From Climacium dendroides (lineage: Eukaryota; Streptophyta; Bryopsida; Hypnales; Climaciaceae): a stretch of DNA of 64,000 bases. The stretch is taken from NCBI GenBank assembly GCA_950106755.1, contig OX467087.1, positions 7,940,047 to 8,004,046 on the forward strand, written 5' to 3'. Made by a program: the position numbers and the translations under genes. Below are positions 46,471 through 59,804 of this stretch, piece by piece. Each line of letters starts with the position of its first letter. Position 1 is the first letter of the stretch. The notes under the pieces were generated by a model. That model worked only from the letters and a program-made list of their open reading frames with translations, did no database searches and was not told the DNA's origin.

Positions 46471-49090
46471 TTATTTCCACACTTAATTGCAATTTTGCAA
46501 TTAGTTGACTTTTGATTTTCTAGATTTTGGTATTATGATCATGCTATGTGACAATTTCAGTGGCCTAAGGAGTTATACTATGAAAATTCATAGTAATTAC
46601 ATGTCTTATTTTAAAATTATTTTTTATTTTTTTAAATTCATGATTTTCAATTTTTAATACTACAAAAATATTTCTTCTTTAAATATTTACCTCCAATTAT
46701 GTTGAATTGCTTATTTGGATGTTTTTGGATGTTTTCACCTCAAAATAAGATAAGAGATGAGCACTAACATTCAAGAAAAATAACAAAGTGGTTAACTCTA
46801 TAGAAGCCTATGGTTGTATGGTCAAGCATCAAAGTCCTATATCTTGAATTATTCATTTTGTTGATAAAAAGGAATGGAATTATTTTTATATATTTCTCAA
46901 AGACTAACTCAAATGTCATTTTCATGCCTTAATCTTGGAAGGATACCAAGGATGTTTTGCATCCTTTGGATGGTCAACCAAGTTGTGTGCATATTGAAGA
47001 ATTGATTTTGACATTCAAAACAATTTCTTTTGCTTTTGAGAAAAAATAACAAAATGAAGCTTTTGAAGCATGAGTGTAGTTTCTACTCCACTAGAAATTT
47101 TTAAAATTCCATAAAATAAGCATTTTAGTGAAGTTTGAAGTTGAGCATCTATAACCATGTTTCAAAATATGGAGTGATATGGATATTTCTTTATATCACA
47201 ATGTCTACACTATAATACACATCTAATTTGAAAATTTTAGATTTTTTGAACTTGACTTGTATTCTATATGAATTTTCTTCATTTTTTATTAAAAAATTCA
47301 TGGTAATTTGAAATTCTTACAAAAAAAATTGAAAATTTTGTAAGTTGTAACAAATATTAGACATGTGATTGTATCTTTAAAAAATAAACCAACAAAATTC
47401 ACACATAAATAGAGAAGAAATGGAGGATACAAAGTGAAGGACTTTCAATTTTGACTATACATTCATAGAGTCTCCATTTCTTGAGATTAATGCAAAGTTA
47501 GTTGGTGAAAATGAAAAAATTGACAATATTATCAAAATCATACATTTAGGGACATCAAATGTACAATATTAGTATATATTGTTGGTTTTGTGGGGTACAC
47601 TATTAGTCTTGTGGATATCTACCTATGTGTTTTTTGGCAAGTATAAGAAAGCAATTAAAGTAGAAGTAGAGTACCAATAATTGATAAGGTTCCTGTTCTA
47701 AGGTCCATTTTGGATACACCCATTTTTCTGTGTTTCAAAAATTTATAGATTATTAGTACAATGTAGTGCCAAAAAAACATGTTTTGACTTCTAACAAGAT
47801 TCAACACACAAACTTTAATAGTTTAACTCCTAAAAGACCAAGGGTGTTTTCCAATAGAAATTGTAAAAAAATGCCATTTTTTTTACTGCATTGCCCAAAA
47901 TTGAGAATGGAAACTATTTTTTTGAACTTCAACCATAAAAAATTTTAGTAGATTAATAAGAAATGTCTTAGAAAAATGTCAATACATTTGACCATGGGGA
48001 TTAATAGTTCATAATATTTGAAGCAATAAAAGAATTTTATTTTCACAAAATGGAGTCAATACAGTAGAACTCCTCTTATTGCATCCTCTTGTAGTGTATA
48101 GCATGCAAAAAGAGAGTTCACAAGTGGGTCCAATTTTGAAGACATCTTTAGATGGATACAATAAATTTAAGCTAAAAGTATACCAAGCTAACTTTGACCA
48201 AAGCCTGACTGGGGCCCATGCAAACAGTACTATGGAAGCTATGTAGATTAGCTATAGAGGCCAAAGGAGAGCATGAGTAACTGAATACCATACTAAATTG
48301 CAACCACTGGCACCGTCCTAGAAGGATAGTACCTATTTCCTAAGCTGAATTAAGGAATATGAAATTACTATTGTGGTCCCAGGAGAATAAATGGCTTTAT
48401 CTCTAGCATCCCTATGTGGATGGCAATTAATTCTTTACATGCTTTTTAACTTATTTTTGCCATCAAATTCTAGTCTAGGTGGATCCAATTTATGTGAGTT
48501 GTCATCCTATAGCACTCCAAGCTCAAATTAAAGTTAGTTTTCTAATGGGCTTCATTAACTATGGCCTTTTAGAATGCATAAACCCTCTCTTAGTACATAG
48601 TCCCAACACCATACAATAAGAGAGATTCTATTGTATACTTTAAACCCTCTTGAAGTAAAATTTTTACTCTTGATGAATTTGAGTCTCCACCATTGAGTTT
48701 TAAATCTTTTTAGATAACTCATAAAAAATTTGAAAAGCAAATACAAAATTTAACTTACTCTAGACCTCCCTACAATACAAAATGCAAAAAGATTAAATAA
48801 ATTAGCAATATACTAATCAATTATTGATGGTTTCTTGTGCAATGAAAACCTGTTTTATTTGAAATCCAAACAATGATAAGTTAGAAACAAATATTTGGAA
48901 TCTATGGGAATAATTTTAAGAACTTTGACTTCATGGACTTCAAGAACTTCATCTTTTAAGGAATTAATGATAGGAACCATAGTTGCAAGGGTTAACTATT
49001 TTATGATTGTAGGCCACTAAACAAACCGTTGTTTCATGGAAGGAGCTTCTATGCCTGAAAAAGTGCGCCATGCTAAGTAAAATCAAAATG
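46471..49090. other. AT-rich intergenic DNA
   Basis: No gene is recognised. At 47823 a TTAACTCCTAAAAGACC end followed by 'aagggtgttttccaat' is an inverted, truncated end of the long TTAA element (compare 700-771). Its partner end is not clear. Confidence 0.5.
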
Positions 49091-49951
49091 CCGTGAAAAT
49101 TACAGTTACAATCTCTAAAGTGGATTCAAAATATAAGTACCTTGTACACTTTGCATGCCACAGCAAGCAACGGTACGATTATACAACATCAAGCACTACA
49201 TTGCCACAGGAATCGAATCTCATCAAATTGGGTAACTATGACACAATACCAGGGAGTCATAGATCTCAATTTCAACCACGAGTCCACGACTATCTTTTGT
49301 TTCCAAATCCAACCCTACACGATTCCCCTCATCTCAAAGTACTAGAGATCCTCGAAGAAACTTCAAACCGCATTCCTAAATCATTGTACCAACGTAAAAT
49401 TAGCATGGTATCGGCATCAGGAACTCTTGGTCGGTTGGAGCAGACCCCAACTTCTTTTTCAGCCACCGGAATGCAGCAGTCAAGTTCGTTGGTCCTCAAC
49501 GGGGCAACAGTCATATACTCACCTACAAACACCTTGGGGCAGGATGTCTGCAATCGTTGAACTCAACAATTCTAGATGGTCATTCATCAGTGGATAACAC
49601 CAAAAGTTCATCGCCGACGTAACTCAATTGTAGCGAGCATATTCAGTCGGTTAGATCACTCGGTCTTATTAGTTGTAAATCTACTGCCAAAAGATAGATC
49701 TAAAAAGGAATTCCACTTATCATGAGAGGAGCAGAATAATGTTATTCTTCAATGTCACTTGCAGCTGAGTAACTTCGGTACACTATATATTTCAGACTTC
49801 ACATCAGATGCGGTCTAAGTTAAGACGGGCTGTGCATCTAATAGATCTTCCGCACACCGACGATGATATCATGTTGAAACTGGCAAAATAGCACAATGAT
49901 AGTGACCAATACTCGAAGACTTGAAATGTTGAATCGTGGCTTCGAATGAGA
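49091..49951 (-). other. Probable 3' flank of SKA2
   Basis: It is less AT-rich than its surroundings and lies after the SKA2 stop. A 155-codon plus-strand ORF (49093-49560) has no recognisable domain and I treat it as chance or unproven. Confidence 0.35.
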
Positions 49952-51638
49952 CTATTCATCCCTCTTAAATACTTTTGAACGGAAGAGCTCCAGGTTGAGA
50001 TCGGGATGAGCGTTCTCTGTGACTGCATTCGAAATAGTCACAAGCATTGCCAATATCATGAATTAAAGAAGGCTTAAGAAGACTAGATGCCACATCATAT
50101 GTAATCGCTCCCAAGAATGTATGTGTGGCACTAATGGCTTAGTTTTTCAAATTAAGAGCGGATAGGACACAGGCACGAGCACCACTGGAATGATCACCAT
50201 TGAAAATATGAATAGAACAAATGCAAAAAAAAGCAATGTCTGCTTACCTGAAACCATTTCCAACTGTTGATCCCACTCCTCGAGGGTCTAGCATACACGC
50301 CAAAAGAGAAGTCAGTTGCAAAATTAAAGAGAAAAATGATTATGCAGAAATGAAGGCAAACCAAGTCTTGCCTCAAGAAAAGAAGCATGCCTGTGAGAAT
50401 GTGACTAACAAGAAAGACAATAGGGGCACCGAGTCTTGCACCTTCAGAAATGATGAGTAGACTGGATCGTCTGCATCACTACTCACGGGGAGACCGGACC
50501 GAACTTGTAATTGAGATAATAGTTGTCTGTTTTTCACCAGAGTAGTTCTTGCAGCGTCTATAACATCCTGCAAACCAATTCCCGTTTCCAACGTTTGAAG
50601 CCATGTTATCGAACGAGATAGCTGCCATAAATTACATTCTCCTGTATCAGGGAGAACGTGACTCGGAACTTCCCAGAGGGTGAAATGGTTGTTGCTGTTT
50701 CAAACAGTGTCTCACACTGTATACAGAGATAGTGTATCCGGAAGAAAACCTGTTTGGCAGCTAATAACTTGTCACTTTCCTCTCTGAGTAGCGAAAGCTC
50801 GTCCTGCAATCTCTTAGCGCGGGCAAGTAACTTCAGAGGATTTTCCTGATTGGCGTGGAACCAAGAGAGAAATGTTAAGAGAGTCCAATGAGAATTACAA
50901 TTCACAAAGACCAGTATAAGGCAGGATGAGAAACTGCTTACTTTGCCTGGATAAGTCGCTTCAAACTCAATCTCCAATTTGTTATTCACGAGCTGCACGT
51001 TCGAAACATATGAAGTGTTACCATACAGAACAACTTTGCAACATGATTGTAAGGGGTAAAAGAGGCTCTGGTTATATAGTTTGGGGTCATTTCGAAGATT
51101 AATCAAAAGACGCCCATGAATGACATTACATAAACACCTATTGTGATACTTCAAGTACATCTACAGTACTGACTCAGAAAAATCACAGAGATCACAAAAA
51201 TGCTCCAAAATTAAAACTGATTGATTAATTGATAATTTACGACTTCCATTCGCCTTCCAAGGAAAAATTAACCCTCATTGCAATTTGAAAATTACATACC
51301 CAAATCAGCTAAAGTAACGGAAATATGTCTCTCAACCTTACTCTCAGTCTTCTGTGGGAAATGAAAAATCCGCTAGGCAGGACATCAAAAGACTTCACCA
51401 ACACAAATCAGACAAGCCTTCGCGATGTGCGAGAGGATAGACATCTGAACACCTCCCCTGCATCTCTCTAAATTTATGTACAAACTAAGTTAAACCACGT
51501 TCTCTTCTCGCAGCAGAATTCCGAAACACGATTGAACCAAACTACCTGTAGGATAGCATCCGCCTTAGCAAAATGAGAATCCAACGTCTTGATTGCGCCC
51601 TGAACACCACTATCCGTACCACCAAATCCCGTCTCCAT
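49952..51638 (-). CDS. SKA2: Spindle and kinetochore-associated protein 2 homologue
   Basis: Six exons on the complement join in phase: 51546-51638, 50942-50992, 50750-50845, 50442-50567, 50248-50287 and 49952-50022, for 158 residues with GT-AG introns. The start gives METGFGGTDSGVQGAIKTLD. The order of motifs follows the SKA2 family: AIKTLDSHFAKADAILQ, LVNNKLEIEFEATYP, NPLKLLARAKRLQDELSLL, VIDAARTTLVKNRQLLSQLQ and VYSSFLKTLEEWDQQLEMV. SKA2 forms a helical core with SKA1 and SKA3 that couples kinetochores to microtubules during chromosome segregation. The protein is almost wholly helical and coiled-coil with no membrane segment. The last exon (VTENAHPDLNLELFRSKVF) is a plausible variable tail and the least certain part. 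Confidence 0.85.
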
Positions 51639-53195
51639 TTCCGGCACCACCGATAACCCTAAATCCGAACCAAATCATCCGTCAGACGCTCCACACGAAA
51701 CTGAACTGCCGCAGCTCTAAAACACGTCTGAAAATACCTTGCCAGGGCTCCAGAAATTTCTCCAAAACAGAAACAAATCCCAAAAACCCGCCCACAGGAA
51801 GCTCGAATTCGTGCATCTAAGTTACAGCCGATACGAAATTCAGATTTATGTCAAGATGGTGAGCCTCACTGAGTTACTCAGTTCCCGCTTCTTGTCAAAT
51901 GCTCTTGGCGCCCAGTGGTCATAGGTTTCGAGTATGCTATACCGTGCGAAGGAGACGGTCATGGATGTGCAAGGGAATTGCACCCAAAACCGACCTGGAA
52001 CACCAAAAGAAATGGGTGATGAAATTTTTTTGCAAATTGGAAGTGGTTGCGTAAGTTTTGGGGACACACACAATAATTCAAAAGTTATAGCTTTTTAAAG
52101 CAGAAAATTGTAAGAGATTAGCATGTAATATTGGGTAATCTAATATCCATTTGATGCATATTAAGATCATTTATAGTAATAAAATGCCGTCCAATCAAGA
52201 GTTTAAATTGAAAGAAATTTTATCCAAAATAATTTCCTTGTAAAGCTAACACATATGCATTATCCCACATGGACTAATCCATTACCTAATATGGACCTTA
52301 ATTTCATATTGGGTGTAGTGTCAAAGGCAAAATTTGAATGAGATTAAACAATATCTAAAACTCTCTATTATTACTTGGTTGTTCATTGATAAATATATAT
52401 TATTCCCTGCATTTTACTTGAGAATTAAAAATGAATGTTTTTATATTTGATGCTTCACCTCAAAATGTCATTTTGAATCTACTATTTGGTGTTTTTTTAA
52501 ATACTTTGTAACTAAGGTATGTATACTTGTAATCTACAATGACCAAAATGAAACACCTATATTTGGATTCAAAAGCATTACAGAAATCTAAATATTGATT
52601 ACACAAGATGTACACTGTTTACCAAGACATTAGAATATGTGAAAGTCTAATATTGATTTTTGATACTCATAGAAATAGAATTTTGAAAATTATAACTTAT
52701 TGTTTGGTGTTCAAGTAATATATCCTAAAGTAAATAGGGATCCTACTCTACGCACGGGTCAGATTTGTTAAAAAATAAATCAAAATATAAATAAATAGGG
52801 TATGAAATAAAATTTCCAGAAATTATAACATGGTGTATATGAATATTGTAGAAAATATTAATGAAAACAATATGAAATCTGAAAAAACAAATTGTAGAAA
52901 ATACTATAGTTAAAGTTGAATAAAGCCACCTCAAAGTGTGGAAGCCCCACTTGTGGTCCCACAAAATTTAGGAAAAGTTGAACTAGTGGCAGTGTAGTAT
53001 ATGAATAATTCAAAATAAAATCAAACGAAAATTTATAAATTTTAAAAGTAGATAACGAAGTGGATATTTGGAAAAAGAAAACATTTCGTATAGGGTCTTA
53101 CGAACCTGACTCCAACGTACGGTATTTCAATTGCTAATAATATTTGTTTCAATTAATTTATATTTTAGAAACTATGCTAAATTATAATCAATGAT
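51639..53195. other. 5' flank of SKA2 and AT-rich intergenic DNA
   Basis: 51639-51850 is less AT-rich and probably the SKA2 leader and promoter. The rest, to 53195, shows no gene, only short AT-rich ORFs. Confidence 0.4.
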
Positions 53196-53710
53196 GATTA
53201 TAAGTATGCATACTTTAATATTGTTTCTCTTCACTCTTGTTTATTATTCTATCCTTGGTTAAGATGTAATATTGATTAATATGTAATAATATTATGTAAT
53301 AAGGTGTCTAGAGGGGACGAACTAGACATTTCAAAAAATTAATGATAAAATTTTTGAGAAGGCATGCTTTCAAAATTATTATTATTTATATGGAAAAAAA
53401 ATCTTATGAAACAATTACATTTTTAACACCTTCAAATTTTTTTGTTCAGTGTGATTTTTTTTAGTATGATTATAAGTGTGCATACTTTAACATTGTTTCT
53501 CTTCACTCTTGTTTATTATTCTATCTTTGATTAAGATGTAATATTGATTAATATGTAATAAAGTATATAGGAGGGACAAACTAGATATTTCAAAAAATTG
53601 ATGACAAAATTTTTGAGAGGGCATGCTTTCAAAATTATTATTATTTATATGAAAAAAATCTTGTGAAATAATTACATTTTTAATACCTTCAAGATTTTAT
53701 TTTTTTCAAA
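53196..53710 (+). repeat. Tandem duplication of about 265 bp
   Basis: 53196-53455 and 53467-53710 match over nearly their whole length, from 'tgattataagtatgcatac' / 'tgattataagtgtgcatac' to 'tttttaacaccttcaa' / 'tttttaataccttcaa', at roughly 90% identity by eye. The DNA is AT-rich and non-coding. Confidence 0.8.
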
Positions 53711-54485
53711 ATAATTAATATTTGGAAGACAAATGTTGACTCTAACCACCAAGTATGGTACTAATTTTTCTTATTGAAGTTAAGAGGTGTGAATGGTAGG
53801 TAAAACAATCAATTGTGGTTAGATGATTCTATAGTGGACACCTAGGGAATGCCCACATTATGGATTTTTTCAATATGTAAAATTTGGACTTTTTTTCAAT
53901 AGGTGAGATTTGGGCTACAATGCATGCCTTACATGAAAATAATGGAGTGATTAGTAACCTCATTAGTAACTTCTAACTTTTCGGTGTAAATTCATTGTTA
54001 TTGTAAAAATTGAATTTTTAGGCCTTCCGTGTTTGAAAATATTTTGACTACTTTAAGTGAACAAGATAAGCATCATGGATTCAGATTTTGTTGATTATAG
54101 GATAGTCTACTAACTCTTTTGGGCATGATGCATTGAACACTTCAAAAATTTGTAGCAAATTTATACTTTGTAAAAAAAAAAAAAGAATTTTGATTGCTCT
54201 CACTGTTTCTCACACTTCTCTTTACGTGGGAAGAAAATTAAAAAATTTCAGCAATAGTGTGATCACAATGGGCTGATTTACCTTACCACACTAAGTTAAT
54301 TACAATTTACGATCAAGTTCCATGCATACGGGAACCACAGGGAACGTGACGTAACTTATGGAAGTTTGGGAACGTCGCATTGGGGCTCAGAGACGCCGGA
54401 AGAGTGAGGGAGAACAAGGACATTCTCATCAAGGTGTTTTCCTTCTGCGAGGTTTGCAATTAGGGTTGCAAAGGATTTGGGAACA
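53711..54485. other. Intergenic DNA and 5' flank of the NDUFA9 gene
   Basis: AT-rich until about 54300, then GC rises towards the NDUFA9 start. 54358-54485 is probably the leader; no intron is needed before the ATG. Confidence 0.4.
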
Positions 54486-57442
54486 ATGGCAGGAGCCCTG
54501 GTCAGGAAGGCTGGGACGCAATCCTCCTCCGTCACCGCGCGTGCATGGGCTGCATCATTGCAGCAGCAGGAGGGGACTCTCCTCGGCGATCAGGCCAAGG
54601 ATTCGGGTTTCGCACCTGGCGGGGTGCGCTTCTCGTCGTCGCTGGCGGTGTCGGGCAGCCACCGCCCTGTGAAGAAGGGAACGGGAGGTAGATCGTCTGT
54701 CAGGTGCCGTGAATTTCTCGATTTTTCATTTTCTTAGTTTCATTTCAAAGCTTTTCTCATTTTTTTCGATGCCGTTAATGATTGATCGCCGGATCTCTAT
54801 TCCGGGGAGGCTGTAGTAGTTGGATTGCGATGCAAACATGACACAATGCCGGTACGGATTTTGCAGTGGTGTCGTTGCAACAGTGTTTGGAGCTACTGGC
54901 TTTCTAGGGCGTTATGTGGTTCAGCAACTCGGTACGCCCTAAAGTTGTTATGTTTGAAGTTTAGCTTTTGGTCCATTTTTATGGTAGCTGGATTTTCAAG
55001 AGTTGACAGATCCTGAACTTTCCGAGTGAATTGCAGCCAGATAGGTTTGTTAATGTTTTATGGGGGCGAAATTTGGATCAAAATATGAGGCTAATATAGT
55101 TTCCTTGGGCAGCAAGGATGGGTTCCCAAGTCATGGTTCCTTACAGAGGCTTGGACGACGAATGGAGGCATCTTAAGCTCATGGGAGACCTGGGACAGGT
55201 GATGTCTTGTATGCTTTCTTAATCGAAGTTGAGCTAATTGGGGTCATTCTCTGAATAAGTAACGTGCTGGATTTCTGTGTATGATTTTGAAACCATGCAA
55301 CGCATTTGAAGTTGGGTTCGTCATGCATCATACGCGAAGGGAGTGCTGTGCTACCAATCAAGTACAAAGTGGTCATAAATTGTATCCTGATTAGGGTTTT
55401 ATTTTCTTTGTTGCGAAATTCATCAGATTGTGCCCATGAAGTACGATTCACGGGACGAGGACTCTATCAAAGCAGTTATTGCCAACTCCAACGTTATAGT
55501 CAATTGTATTGGTAAGGAATTTTTTTCTTCGTGTTTGAATGTAAGAATGTTCATGAAATTCGTTGACATGACTATACTCAGGTTTGAACATGCTGATCCT
55601 GCTCAAGTGATGGTCAGCTCTTAATTGACTGTTCCTTTCTTCTCTGATTTGAAGGACTGATTCTGTTTTTGTTATATGCACAGGAAGGGAATACGAGACA
55701 CGCAACTTCAGTTTTGAAGATGTCAATCACGGTATCTCAAATCGTATCTCAAAGGTACATTTGTAAGCCAAAAAGTATTGTTGGTTGTTGTTAGTTGATT
55801 TTGGTCAACGATTAGCCGTATGCACCTCATCATTTTGGACCCGGAGGATGGATGGGTTATTGCAGCATTGATTTTTAGCTCGTTTAAGGTATTCTGGGCA
55901 CGAAAGTTGAAGTGACTGATTCAAGTTTGGTTTGTGGCAGTTGGCTAGGGAGCATGGTGGCATTCTGAAGTACGTACAATTGTCATGTCTGGCTTCAGCC
56001 TCACATTCCCCGTCAAAGCTTCTCCGTTCTAAGCACGCTGCCGAAGAGGCAGTTTTGCAGAACTTTCCTGAGGTATGGGCCGCACCTCTTCCCTTCTATT
56101 GTCCTTACAGATCTGTGGGAAATCTATAATTTCCCTATCCCTGTATGCAGGCCACGATTTTGAGGACAGCGCCTATGGTTGGCGTTGAGGACCGTCTGTT
56201 GAATCGGTGGGCCATTCAGGCGAAGAAACTTCCTGTGGTACCCATCCCGGGAGACGGCCTGAGCAAGTAAATACCTTAAATCTGTAGAACTCATCTATCA
56301 TAGTAATGCTATTTATTTAACTTCTGCAACCAAGAAATTGCAGCAAGAGTTGACTGATACTACGCAGATTCATCTTGCTCGCGTGCCCTTGCTTGATGGC
56401 GTCATACTTGTTTGGGATAATATGAAGTGATGCTGAGTGTCATTTGGTTGACAGGTTGCAGCCTGTGCTTGTAATCGATGTTGCTGCAGCAGTTATTGCA
56501 GCCATCAGAGACGAAGGTTTTAGCATGGGCAAGACATTTGAGCTCGGAGGACCAGACGTTTTCACCGTCAATGAACTCGTAAGAAAATTAATGTGATAGT
56601 GTCTAAAATATGTGCCTACCTGGAATAGTGTCCTAAAAAAATTATTTATTTGATCTGATGAGTCTCTTTCAGCGGTGCTCGCAGTTTTGACTGGTCATGA
56701 ACTCATTTTGGTTAGAATGGATACCTGTGAAGCAGTTGTTTTGTGGCCTCGCCAGCTCTCCTTGAGCTCATGCTCATATACTGCTGCAGGTATTGTTGAT
56801 GTTTGAGGCTATTCGAGAACACCCACGCATTTTGCACATTCCAATGGTCTTAGCCCAGGTATGTCTGTTCAATTAGCACGATATTTTCAATTTACTCTGA
56901 TGTTGCATACTTGAATTGATCACTTGGTGAAAGAGATTAATGTCTTTTATGCATTCCAGCTTGCTGCTATGCCACGGGAGTTTGCAATGAAGCGAGGACT
57001 ACCTATTCCTTTTTCTCCTACATTTATGAAAGACTACCTGGACCAACTAGCTTGCGACCTCATCGTCTCTCCAGATGGTATGGTTTCGTTCCTCCTATAT
57101 GGTTTACGTTCTTTGCTGTGGTGTGCTTGTTAGTTGGCATTGTCCCTCACGTAATCTATAGCTTTCTTTGATTTCCGTATGACGTCTTGTTTGCAAGAAC
57201 TAGCGTGTTTGACTGTATCCAGAAGTATCAGTGAAGTCATTCTGTGCATGCTATTAGACCCATTATTTATATTGAATTCCTTGGTTTCTCTATGTTGGGA
57301 AACAGCAATGGGTCTGGCAGACCTTGGCGTCACATCTCACAAAATTGGGGGTTTGACAATTGAGCACTTGAACGCTTATCGAACTGGTGGTCCATCAGTT
57401 GGTACTACAGTGGGAGAATCAATTCATGGAGCTGGATTTTGA
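54486..57442 (+). CDS. NDUFA9: NADH dehydrogenase (ubiquinone) complex I 39-kDa subunit
   Basis: Eleven exons join in phase: 54486-54703, 54867-54931, 55113-55198, 55427-55511, 55684-55754, 55941-56072, 56151-56266, 56455-56578, 56790-56858, 56960-57077 and 57306-57442, for 406 residues (plant homologues are about 400). The first about 70 residues, rich in Arg, Ser and Ala, look like a mitochondrial presequence and end in the conserved [11 protein letters not shown]. The Rossmann fold begins [19 protein letters not shown] with G81, G84 and G87 binding NADPH. Also conserved are [40 protein letters not shown] and [14 protein letters not shown]. The protein is an atypical short-chain dehydrogenase that binds NADPH structurally at the junction of the complex I arms in the inner membrane. 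Every junction is GT-AG and all catalytic-fold landmarks are present. Confidence 0.97.
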
Positions 57443-58178
57443 TGCGCTGCTATGCCGTTCCATTTAAAATAAAATGTCTCATTTCATGCACTGCCCGTGT
57501 TCTTGCCCTCAAGGATGCAATTATGATGGTCAATATCTTCCTCAATCGAAGCCACATGACTTGTGTTGTTGAATGTATTGGTACTTCATTACGACAACAC
57601 GCACAGGCTGAAATTGGTAGTCTTTATAGTAACTGCATTGATGTTGACACCTTGTAAAGTATGTCTGATGCCTCGCTTGGGATATTGAAGGCCAACTTGT
57701 AAATTGCAGAAATTGGAAGTAGGAATGAGGATGTCGAATTTGTTCCAAGAGAAATAACTCTGGAACGCAGGTTTTTTGGAACTTGTTTCTGTTCCTTGAG
57801 TTCTTAAGTCCACATGGAGAGTTCTGAACCCCTCCAACGTGTTGGATAGGACACGAGACTCACATATGAAGATTCTGAATACGGTCAATGGAAGTGACTT
57901 ACGTATAATCATCTATTTCTGATAACAAGCCGTTATCTTCTGGTGTCGTTACACTTCTTTGAAAGGCTGTACTTTCCTGAATCCAAAGAGTATGTGGCAC
58001 ATAATATATTTTGAATGTCTAGAAGCTAAAGTATTCACTTTTGGTTTCCAACCCAACTCTGCATCTGACGAAGGTACCGGTATGCAACTCCCCTAGTTTC
58101 AAACTGTACGCAATCCTGAGGGCTGGGGTCCTGCAAATTCCGGAAATCCCAAAAGGGAACTACCCGCTCACTTACCTT
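57443..58178 (+). other. 3' flank of NDUFA9
   Basis: Moderately AT-rich DNA, probably including the 3' untranslated region. No further exon is recognised. Confidence 0.4.
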
Positions 58179-58415
58179 TGGAGAATCAAACTTCCTACCT
58201 TTGAGAATCAGACTTCCTACCTTTGAGAATCAAACTTCCTACCTTTGAGAATCAAGCTTCCTACTTTCAACAATCAAACTTCCTACCTTTGAGAATCAAA
58301 CTTCCTACCTTCGAGAATCAAGCTTCCTACCTTCGAGAATCAAACTTCCTACCTTCGAGAATCAAACTTCCTACCTTCAACAATCAAACTTCCTACCTTC
58401 AACAATCAAACTTCT
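58179..58415 (+). repeat. 22-bp tandem minisatellite, about 11 copies
   Basis: The unit is GAGAATCAAACTTCCTACCT plus two T or TC bases, with two variant forms: 'gagaatcaa' and 'caacaatcaa'. Spacing is a constant 22 bases. There are no unique spacers, so it is not a CRISPR array. The 69-codon ORF through it is an artefact. Confidence 0.85.
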
Positions 58416-58459
58416 ATGAAGAATATGGGTAGTTACACCTTCACCAAGCAAACCTCAAG

Positions 58460-59538
58460 CAAACTTGTATGAAGAATGAGAAGTTAATAAAAGAAATCAA
58501 GAGCCAATGGAAAGCAATTCCAGGTGAAGGAGTGACATCCACTTTTGTGGTGTGTGGAGGCATGTGGAGGATGAGAATGAAGAATAGATTCACTTGTGAT
58601 AACTTTTCCGAAGTAATTTTCCAATTAGAGCAATGGGATGAGTTATTGTGTACATTGGTGATTTGTTTTGAACTGAAAATAGACAAGCCGACTAGTAGAA
58701 TCGTAGATGTTGCTCGTTGTTTGTAGTTTGGGGACATGTGATGTATGCAACTATTAATGACGAGAGTAAAATCAACATCAACAACTTCTTGAAATCAACA
58801 AGAGGAGTGAAACAAGAAAATCAACAAGAGGGGTGAAACTTAGGAATGCAAAGAACGAAAGAGAATATACTTCTATGAAGAAATTTTCTTCATGCTCATT
58901 ATTCACTTCCGAAAGAGAATAATGGATGTGGAGATGATTTCATAGAAGAAAAATATTTTACCATAGAGAACCAACGAGAAGCCAATGGGGAGTTGCCATG
59001 TCCCCATTCTCTAAAGAATATATGGACATATAGTGAAGGTGTGACTATCCTTGATGAAAAGTTGTAGAGTGAAAAGAAGAGCCAATAGGAAATCCTTTTT
59101 TATGAAGAATGTATAAACCCTCTTTAGTGTTGTACAGAAAATGAGAATGAAGAATGGATAGTAATTTCCCAATTAGATAATCAAACCTCTACAACAAAAG
59201 TCACCAAAATACAATAGAAAGAGACACAATCATTTCCTATCCAAAAATCAAGCTTAGCTTTGTTGAAAGAGATGCATCATTTTCTATCCAAAAGTCAAGC
59301 TTAGTTTTATGGAAAGAAATACAATCATTTCGTGAAATACAATGTGTAAGGAGGTAAAAAGATGGAGACAATGTACAAGGAGATCAAAAGCCAGATGAAA
59401 ACTTCTATGACAAAATCTTCTTCACCTCCACAAGATAAGAATGTCCATTCTCAATCTTTAAAAAATGGGACCTTTATAAGCTAAAGAGAGTCAAGGAGAG
59501 AGTGCCACATCCCTACTTTCTAAAGATTGAAAATGGGA
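58460..59538 (+). repeat. Dispersed repeat B, longest copy
   Basis: It contains 'aagagccaatggaaagc', 'gagaataatggatgtggaga', 'aagccaatggggag' and 'ccccattctctaaagaat', shared with 22200-22484 and 23418-23600, plus internal near-duplicates at about 58905-59050 and 59440-59530. An 85-codon ORF at 58469-58726 is unrecognised. The copy adjoins the TTAA element at 59539. Confidence 0.45.
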
Positions 59539-59804
59539 TTAACCCTCAAATGTCACGGCTGACGTTTTTTGTCCGATGGATGACAAGGAATTATCTTGTA
59601 TAGGATAGAAATGCAACTATTCATCCTCAAAATTAAGTGTAAAGGGGAGATCTTCTACAATAGTTTGACTCTCAATAAATATTTTTTGTTCTTTTAAACT
59701 AGATGCCACATGGTTCCAAAACTTTTTTGTTCTTTTAAACTAGATGTCACATGGTTCCAAAAAGGCTGATTTCTATGGTCAACATCCCGGCATTTAAGGG
59801 TTAA
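59539..59804 (+). mobile_element. Short TTAA-ended element, complete copy of 266 bp
   Basis: TTAACCCTCAAATGTC at 59539 and the inverted GGCATTTAAGGGTTAA at 59789-59804 are terminal repeats with TTAA at both edges. Length is exactly 266 bases, as in the copy at 46205-46470. An internal direct repeat of about 40 bases ('tttttgttcttttaaactag') occurs near 59680 and 59725. It is non-coding. Confidence 0.75.

Noticed and set aside
49093..49560. 155-codon plus-strand ORF as a gene
   Set aside because: No recognisable domain, it lies in the likely 3' region of SKA2, and composition gives no support.
58179..58415. Regular 22-bp repeats as a CRISPR array
   Set aside because: There are no unique spacers, units are directly adjacent, and the genome is a plant nuclear one.
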